Assembly (NCBI GenBank): GCA_023853785.1 | Contig: JAJIRX010000842.1 | Coordinates: forward strand, 1 to 64,000 | From: Psilocybe azurescens | Taxonomy: Eukaryota > Basidiomycota > Agaricomycetes > Agaricales > Agrocybaceae | Direction of reading: 5' to 3' | Length of the DNA stretch: 64,000 nt | Part shown: one piece after another, positions 57,942-64,000 of the stretch | How the letters are laid out: each line of letters begins with the position of its first letter | How positions within the stretch are numbered: position 1 is the first letter of the stretch | The notes under the pieces: model-generated | Told to the model about the DNA's origin: nothing | The model's input: the letters and a program-made list of their open reading frames with translations, nothing else | Databases searched by the model: none | Made by a program: the position numbers and the translations under genes

Positions 57942-59911
57942 CTAGAGAGCGTAGACAAACCATGCAGAGCGATCTCCTAATCCAGGCTTCTCCTGTTCGA
58001 TTGTGGATGAAGCTCTGATGACCTCTTTCTTTTTATTTTGGTCCCAGAGGTACCACGTGTTTAGACCTGCGAAAACTCCCATAATAATGGCGAAAGAAAG
58101 AAGAATCCTCGTAGCAAGGATGTAGTGCGGCGCAGGTGACAAGGACCCCAAGAGCCATGTCGCAAGGATACCACCAGAGTTGGTCATAATGAAACCGATA
58201 GCGATGGCCGTTGCCCTCCGAGTGTAAGGAGCGGCGTTGTTTGCACTCCATGTAGACAGGCTTGGAGCTGCCAGATACGTTCCAGTAATAGAGAAGAACA
58301 AAGATGCGTATTGAATCTTGTGCTTCGTTGATTCTAGGAAGAATTAAGTAACAATTTTAGGACAACGCTATGGCGAACGTACTTAAGAACATTGCAAATC
58401 CAATCACGGCAAGTATTGAAGCAAATATAGTGACAAGCCCACGGCATCGGTAGCGATCGGATACGAAGGCTCCAATCATGGAGACTAGATGGGTGATTAG
58501 GAGCTGGTACCGCTACGTTAGACCCATAACTCACCAACAAACGCAGTTGCAAGGGTGGTACGCTCATGAGCTGAGCTCTAGATGCCGTATAGCCAAGACC
58601 TTGTACAATAGAAGGAGTGAAGCTAGAGCGGATGATGTTAGACAGCAAAACCGATATATAAATGATGGTCGTACTAGGCTAGTCCATATAGAATCGTTCC
58701 TAAAATTGATGAAATGAGCAGCATTCCGAGATATAGAACAACAAAGTCTCACCATCGAAGAAGAACATGATAGCCAACATCCATACCTGAGGTAATTTGA
58801 ACGCCATGCCGACCTCTCTCCAGCTGAAGCTATCAGCAGCATCATTCGTTCCGGTAGCACCATCCCGCTTGAGAGCTGAGACTATATAGTCTTTCTCATC
58901 GGAATTCAAGAAGCGAGCGTGAGCGGGAGACCTTGGTAGGAGGAAGTACGACAGAACACCAAAGACGACAGTGAACAGTCCTTCCAGAATAAAGATCCAA
59001 GCCCACCCAGGACGGCCGCCAACGCCGTTCATCTTGATAATCCCAAAAGCCAACAACCCTGAAAAAGCACCAGAGATTGAGGCTGCAGAGAAGAAAGCAG
59101 ACACCCTAGATTAGAAACGGGTCTCAATAAGCCTGCATTATTCATATGAAGCGCAAGGCTAACCTCCACTGAAGCTTTTGTCGGGGATAGAAAAAGGATA
59201 AATATAGCACCAATCCGGGGAATACTCCACCTAAAATTGATGCGAGCCAGGGTCAATTTCATAGATTAACGAGCATCTGTCACTATACCTTCGAAGAGAC
59301 CCAGGAAGAATCGGCAAGCTAGAAGTCCATGATATGTTTTAACTACCCCTGTGAACAGGAGAATTTGCTTATTATGCATAGTAGACGATGAAAAATGAAC
59401 AAACCTTGCAACGTGGTAACTATGCCCCAGAGAGTCAACATAGTAGGTAACATTAAGTTGGGTCCGACAGCCTGGTCGATTGCCATTTCGTAAGCCTACA
59501 TTAAAAGTATAGTCAAGCGATATTATACATACCTTGAGTAGCAAGTTGGACGGCAGTTCCGCAACAATGTACGGAACGTAGGTCACAGTTAATGCGATAC
59601 TATATTGCTTATTGGTCATCTTGAGGTTGGGCTGAAGGCCGGCGACTCTCGCGTTTCCAATGTTAGAGCGATCCTTGTAACTGTTAGATGGTTGACATTA
59701 GTATAACTGACTGGAGATCACTCACCAAGAACGATAGAAGATAGAACATTGTGACAACGGGGAGGATGCACAGATCTAACTTGCGCCAAATCCGTTTCTC
59801 CAGAACTGGGTCAACATCTCTCAACGTAACCGGAGAGGCACTACTGACACTACTGCTAGTGTCGTTGAGCTTCTCTGGATCCCCAGAAGTTCGAGAAGAG
59901 ACCTTGTCCAT
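57942..59911 (-). CDS. MFS transporter, anion:cation symporter (Dal5/Tna1-like) family
   Basis: Plasma-membrane 12-helix carrier. Starts MDKVSSRTSGDPEKLNDTSS at 59911. Key segments in order: RIWRKLDLCILPVVTMFYLL (helix 1), then after an intron DRSNIGNARVAGLQPNLKMT (ACS-family loop), YSIALTVTYVPYIVAELPSN, MLPTMLTLWGIVTTLQ, YHGLLACRFFLGLFEG, GGVFPGLVLYLSFFYPRQK, FFSAASISGAFSGLLAFGII, GWAWIFILEGLFTVVFGVLS. A cytosolic loop RFLNSDEKDYIVSALKRDGA precedes the second half, which ends near LLSFAIIMGVFAGLNTWYLW and the stop at 57944-57942. Family members carry organic anions such as allantoate, nicotinate, ureidosuccinate or pantothenate. Substrate is not readable here. Not adjacent to the aromatic-catabolism pair, so a link would be speculation. 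Confidence 0.88.
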
Positions 59912-62640
59912 AATTTGAAGATTAAAGGACGCCGTACAGCAATAGAGGTGGAAGGTGAAGTTTTCTGAAACTCATCCAGGTTATGAATACTTCGGCTGGT
60001 GTGTGACCGTGGAATGAGTATAGAGAAGAACCACGATTGTAAAGAAGTGTTTATTCTGGCCCTGCAGGTACGGCTTCGTCGGTTAAGTAGAAGCGGCAGA
60101 TCTGATCTGTCGCCTACTTTGTACCTGTTGTAAACACGAAAATTGATCGCGAAATGGCTTGAAGCTTCAGTTTTATTGCGGAATGACATGTGAAGGACGG
60201 TCTGCCATAAGGAAGAAATATGCTAAATTTAGAATATCAGAATTTGTTAAAAAATCCGACGACTGCAAGTCTGGATTTTGGAAAAGACAGAGCTAATTAA
60301 CGGTTTAAACTATGCCTCCCATACAGGGGTCAACTGATGTCTTTAAAAAATAATAGTCACTACTCGCAGGGTAGCGCCTAATAGTTCCCTCGCTGACACG
60401 TACTTAGTGTCCCACACTGGACAATTCTCGGCAAGTAGCACTGGATGAGCTGAACCTTCGAGCTATCGATTAAGAAAAAATTCCTCGGTCCCCATCAAGT
60501 CCTCTCATCTTCGTGTTTCATATCACCACCTGAGGATCGGACCATCTACACGAAATATGAATGACAAAGACTACAGATGCGAACACTATCGCATGTTCTC
60601 GTAGATTGTCAACACACAAAGAGGGGTCCACATAATCGCTTTCTCACATAGTGTATAGAAAATGTCCAGCAAGCTCCCAACGCTGCTCATGGTTGCAGAG
60701 ATACTACTACTAGATAACCCGAGATTTACTTTGAGGTGACACTGGCAGGCGACCTTGGGCTCCTTACTCGGGAAAGCCTCGTATGCCCGGCCCCCGGTCT
60801 CTGTGTGAGAAGATCAATTTGGGCATGGGCCAATATCAAAGTGGGAAATATACTGTAGAGGGAAAAGCTTAGGCAGAAACTGTGTTGATTAACGTAATCT
60901 AGAATAGGATGATGTCAGATAGACGACTTAAAAGCCTACGTAACGAATGGATGACAGACCGACCAAGATAATAGACTACATGCCAGCTGATCTCAACGAT
61001 GTATGCACAACTCGAATCTCCTTTTCTCTCTTTCGAGCTCGGATTTCAGCCTATTGAAGATCTGTTGAGCTCTGCTATTGCTTCTTCGGATGTCTATTGA
61101 GGTGGTATTGCCATCGATGGTGCGGAGGTTGAGTGGTTCAAGCAGTTGACACGATTCAACTACCGGATGATAAACCCTTCTCAGACGCAACTGATCCGAC
61201 ATTCTGCTCTCTGGTGGGAATAAATACGTTGACCAACAAAACAAACAGGACACAGTTTTCTTGTATGAGAGTCGGACAGCATGTGGCATGCTACCAGTGG
61301 CTGCCACGCACTGTCGGTGTCCATCAATCAGAACTTTGAAGTGGGCCACTCACCAGAGCTTAATCAGTAGACCACCTGAGTAAGAAATATGTGATCGGGT
61401 GATTACCGAAAACATTTATGGAGAGTGTTGATATCCTCAGGTCAGTAAACTAGTCGCAGGGTGATAAGGACCAGTCCAAGATGATAGAGTCAGCTACAGG
61501 ATTCCGAGTATACAACATGTCTGCAGCAAGTATTACAGAGCCCATGGAAGCTGCTACGTCCGTATATCCTGAAACAGGGTAGCAAAATGGACCAACCGAT
61601 TCGATGTGCCGACCTGGGGAGAAGTTTTGATAGCTGTCCCCCTCGAGGTTATCATTCAGGTAACAGCAGTGGGTATGGTACCTATCGTCTGCCATCGATC
61701 GCTGAGAAGATGGATAGACAGTGTCTAGACATGCAGTGAATTCCACGTTGAAGCCGATTGAAGACAGTGATACAGTTAACAGCGCCAGTTGGATGGACTT
61801 TCGGCACAAACTGCATGTGAATTTGTACTAGGAGCTGATTTGGAAGTAAATGAATGACCCAGGGCTGAGATACCTCTAAGCTTGGCTGATCGCTAAACAT
61901 ATTATATGGATGGTGCTTAAATTTAGGGGCTATGCACGTCGCGTGAACCATCTACTTGACACGTCATAAGCGTGTTTCACACGGTCACAAAACGCTTTGA
62001 ATCAACTTTGAATCAAATCGTCAACGTTTCAATGCTTTGACATAGCTTCATCTCGTTCCATCTACTCTTTGGTTCTTTACTATCCTAAAGCATACTATGA
62101 TTACTATTCTTTCATGTTCATGGTTGATTTCGCATCCATGACTGTCTAGAAACTTACTATTATCCACTGTTGATCCACTATGCAACTGTTGAACCAACCG
62201 GGACAGTGGACAGCCAGCCTACTTTTGACGGACTTGGAAGGACCTCACATTTTATTCGGATCATGGATGCTCGGGAAGTTGAAAAAACAAATGCTGTCAT
62301 TCATCCGAGCTGCCTATTGCGATAGAAATATTCTCGACTACTGTAATAAAAGATGAGACGACTTTGGTCTTAATGCCAGCCCTCTCGCTCCTCGCACGAC
62401 ACGCCTGACGTGGCTTCCCTTATTTACTTGATCTATCGCCAATTGGAAAATATATAAACCTCAAGATGACGCTCATGCACGCGTTTTCTTGTCCGTCAAT
62501 ATCGTCAAATTGCACGGACAGCGTAATTGTCACGGTGCCCATAGTGCACCATCGAAACCACAGAGAAGAGAAGAGCAGCTTTGCGCCTCCCTTCGGAAAC
62601 AATATTTCTCTATCTCACAGAAGAAACTCGACACACGCTT
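59912..62640. other. Long intergenic region with a few unsupported open frames
   Basis: About 2.7 kb. Open stretches on the minus strand at 60993-61349 and 61450-61809 have no good ATG start (they begin only at GTG or TTG) and no recognised relatives. The 61450-61809 stretch begins with a hydrophobic run (QLALLTVSLSSIGFNV) that could be chance. Nothing else was found. Confidence 0.4.
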
Positions 62641-63291
62641 ATGCTTGAACACTTTAGACTCGTACTATGGCCTGTCCCTCTCAACGCTCTTCAATTCAAG
62701 ATATGCCTGTTACTCTCGCTCTCAGGTGCTCTTTCTATCTGGATTACCGTAATCCTTTATCCGCTTAGTAACCATCTTATACGCTGGCTCTGTCCCAGGA
62801 GCGAGAACTATGTTCTTATGGATCTGTTAATGGGCCACAATCCTTCATCGAAATCTGTTCAATTGTCCAATGCGAAATGCAGGTCAAAAATGAGCTGTCG
62901 ATTACAGTGCATGATTCATTGCCAACAGATCATCGAGGCATTGATAGATCGTGGTCAACATCGATATCGTTGGTGGTTGGCAAGTTATCCTCTATGTCAG
63001 CATGACAAGGGGAAGTTAAAACACATTTCTCTCTTTTGTACGTTTCTCGGCAACGACTGGAGAAATTACTTGGGACTGAAGTCAACAGTTCGACAGGGTT
63101 GTCTGAAGTCTTTGAGCTTGCCGCTTAAACGGACGACTTCAATGCAGGATGGAGATAATAAACTGAAGCTCACTTATTACCGGAGTAGGGCTCATTCTTG
63201 TTCCAAAAATCCCAGCATCGACGACGACGACGACAAAATGTTAAGTAGCAGTCTAGTCAACACGGTGAATTATAAAGCCTATTACAGGTGA
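62641..63291 (+). CDS. Orphan single-exon open frame, one predicted membrane segment
   Basis: ATG 62641 opens a 216-codon frame with no stop until TGA 63289-63291. The N-terminal part has one hydrophobic stretch (LQFKICLLLSLSGALSIWIT), followed by a Cys- and basic-rich region (CRSKMSCRLQCMIHCQQIIE) and a Ser/Lys/Asp-rich tail with a short Asp run (DDDDDKML). No family is recognised. Length and lack of introns in an intron-rich neighbourhood are compatible with a lineage-specific gene, a retroposed or transferred copy, or a chance frame. Confidence 0.35.
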   Translation: MLEHFRLVLWPVPLNALQFKICLLLSLSGALSIWITVILYPLSNHLIRWLCPRSENYVLMDLLMGHNPSSKSVQLSNAKCRSKMSCRLQCMIHCQQIIEALIDRGQHRYRWWLASYPLCQHDKGKLKHISLFCTFLGNDWRNYLGLKSTVRQGCLKSLSLPLKRTTSMQDGDNKLKLTYYRSRAHSCSKNPSIDDDDDKMLSSSLVNTVNYKAYYR

Positions 63292-63440
63292 TTACATGCA
63301 TGGGCACGAGTGTGTTAACCAGAACGCGCAGCTTCGTCCTTCGAGTCGACCACAATTCGCTAACCGGCCAATTCACAACTCCAACTTACGCCCTGGCACC
63401 TCACGCCTCCGGAGTCCGATTCCAACACCAACAACTATGG

Positions 63441-64000
63441 TCAAAAGCCCCGACCCCCATTCGCAGACGAAGCCATATTCTCCAACCTGCAAAGCGCCTC
63501 ATTTAGATCCTCCGGATCGAGATACCTCCTCGTCATGAACACAGCCGCCATGTCTTTCGCGCTCTGCGAAAGCGTGCGCGTGCGCACATTGTCTTGTTGG
63601 TTCGAATTCTTTGGCGAGTCACTATTAATATGGTGCGAGTTCGACGCCGAAGGCGCAGGTGCAGGCATAGGCACGGTAACGAGCACATGCACGGGGCTCG
63701 ACACCTTCGCAAAGTCCGGGTACGCCTTCCACTGCGCGCGCGGCTCGGGCTCGTCGGGAAGTGCGAGCCGCAGGAAGTCGACGACGTGCTTGAGCTGCGA
63801 GCGCGTGAGGCGCGTGGTGATCATGCTTTCGCTGTCGTCGTCCCTTTCTTCACCGTGCATCTCTTGCTCTCCCTCGCTGTCGGTATCACCAACCGTGTAC
63901 CGTATGGAATGCGGGGGCCCAAGCATCATGTTAAACATCGCCACGTCCCTCTCCCTATCGTGGTCCGCCCACGACGAGGCGTTGTTCAGCGGTAGACGCC
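63441..64000 (-). CDS. Hypothetical acidic protein, C-terminal end (5' partial, runs off the window)
   Basis: The frame is open from the right edge (LPLNNASSWADHDRERDVAM) through ATG 63944-63942 to TAG 63443-63441. It includes VGDTDSEGEQEMHGEERDDD (acidic), MITTRLTRSQLKHVVDFLRL (helical) and PAPAPSASNSHHINSDSP (low complexity), then a helical end with DLNEALCRLENMASSANGGR. Codon use is strongly GC-rich at third positions, unlike the AT-rich surroundings, which supports real coding. The 5' part lies beyond 64000, so the family cannot be assigned. Confidence 0.6.
   Translation of the reverse strand, partial: RLPLNNASSWADHDRERDVAMFNMMLGPPHSIRYTVGDTDSEGEQEMHGEERDDDSESMITTRLTRSQLKHVVDFLRLALPDEPEPRAQWKAYPDFAKVSSPVHVLVTVPMPAPAPSASNSHHINSDSPKNSNQQDNVRTRTLSQSAKDMAAVFMTRRYLDPEDLNEALCRLENMASSANGGRGF

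Noticed and set aside
60993..61809. Two minus-strand open frames of about 118 codons
   Set aside because: They start only at GTG or TTG, have no convincing upstream exon with an ATG, and no recognised relatives.
63288..63995. Plus-strand open frames at 63288-63538 and 63594-63995
   Set aside because: They are antisense to the GC-rich coding frame of the minus-strand gene that runs off the right edge.

Overview
This window looks like nuclear DNA from an agaricomycete (mushroom-type) fungus. Genes are split by many short introns of about 50-70 bp with GTRAGT-like donors and TAG/CAG acceptors, and intergenic spaces are short. Several families typical of, or expanded in, Agaricomycetes are present: an NACHT-WD40 receptor, a caspase-domain protein, F-box proteins, a DUF6534 membrane protein and a Kre9/Knh1-like secreted protein. 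No organellar or prokaryotic signature was seen. The exact species cannot be told from the sequence.

Layout, left half. 1-408 holds the 3' end of an Hsp70-like gene. 1418-3301 is CDH1/Fizzy-related, the APC/C activator. 5271-5817 is a small secreted Kre9/Knh1-like protein. 6.7-8.1 kb is a probable unrecognised minus-strand gene. 8486-14309 is an NLR-like NACHT-WD40 gene with 20 nearly identical 126-bp WD40 repeats. 14.3-17.0 kb is an AT-rich transposon graveyard with an inverted-repeat element and two solo LTRs. 17626-21135 is the vacuolar membrane M28 protease Pff1. 21679-22611 encodes a small protein with three GLEBS-like segments. 23414-26473 is the SAGA subunit Spt7. 26955-28138 is a penta-EF-hand protein. 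28470-29864 is a SUMO-like-domain protein.

Layout, right half. 30170-34710 (minus) is a hydantoinase A / S-methyl-thiohydantoin desulfurase (DUF917) fusion. 35487-37959 is a caspase-domain protein. 38091-38805 (minus) is an Ala-rich secreted protein. 41215-45228 (minus) is a co-oriented pair, an intradiol ring-cleavage dioxygenase and a FAD aromatic monooxygenase, that could form a hydroxylate-then-cleave aromatic catabolic module. F-box proteins lie at 46594-48942 (minus) and 49507-51798 (plus), a disordered hypothetical at 52127-53368, a DUF6534 membrane protein at 54002-55961, an ACS-family MFS transporter at 57942-59911, an orphan ORF at 62641-63291, and a gene running off the right edge.

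A recurring feature is the single-base frame break. At least a dozen otherwise well-conserved genes or gene segments need a one-base insertion or deletion to stay open, mostly at C, G or T runs. They occur in housekeeping genes as well as fast-evolving ones, so uncorrected assembly indels are the leading explanation, although individual cases could be real pseudogenisation or unrecognised introns. Coordinates given for multi-exon genes are the outer limits; exon joins are written in the evidence.
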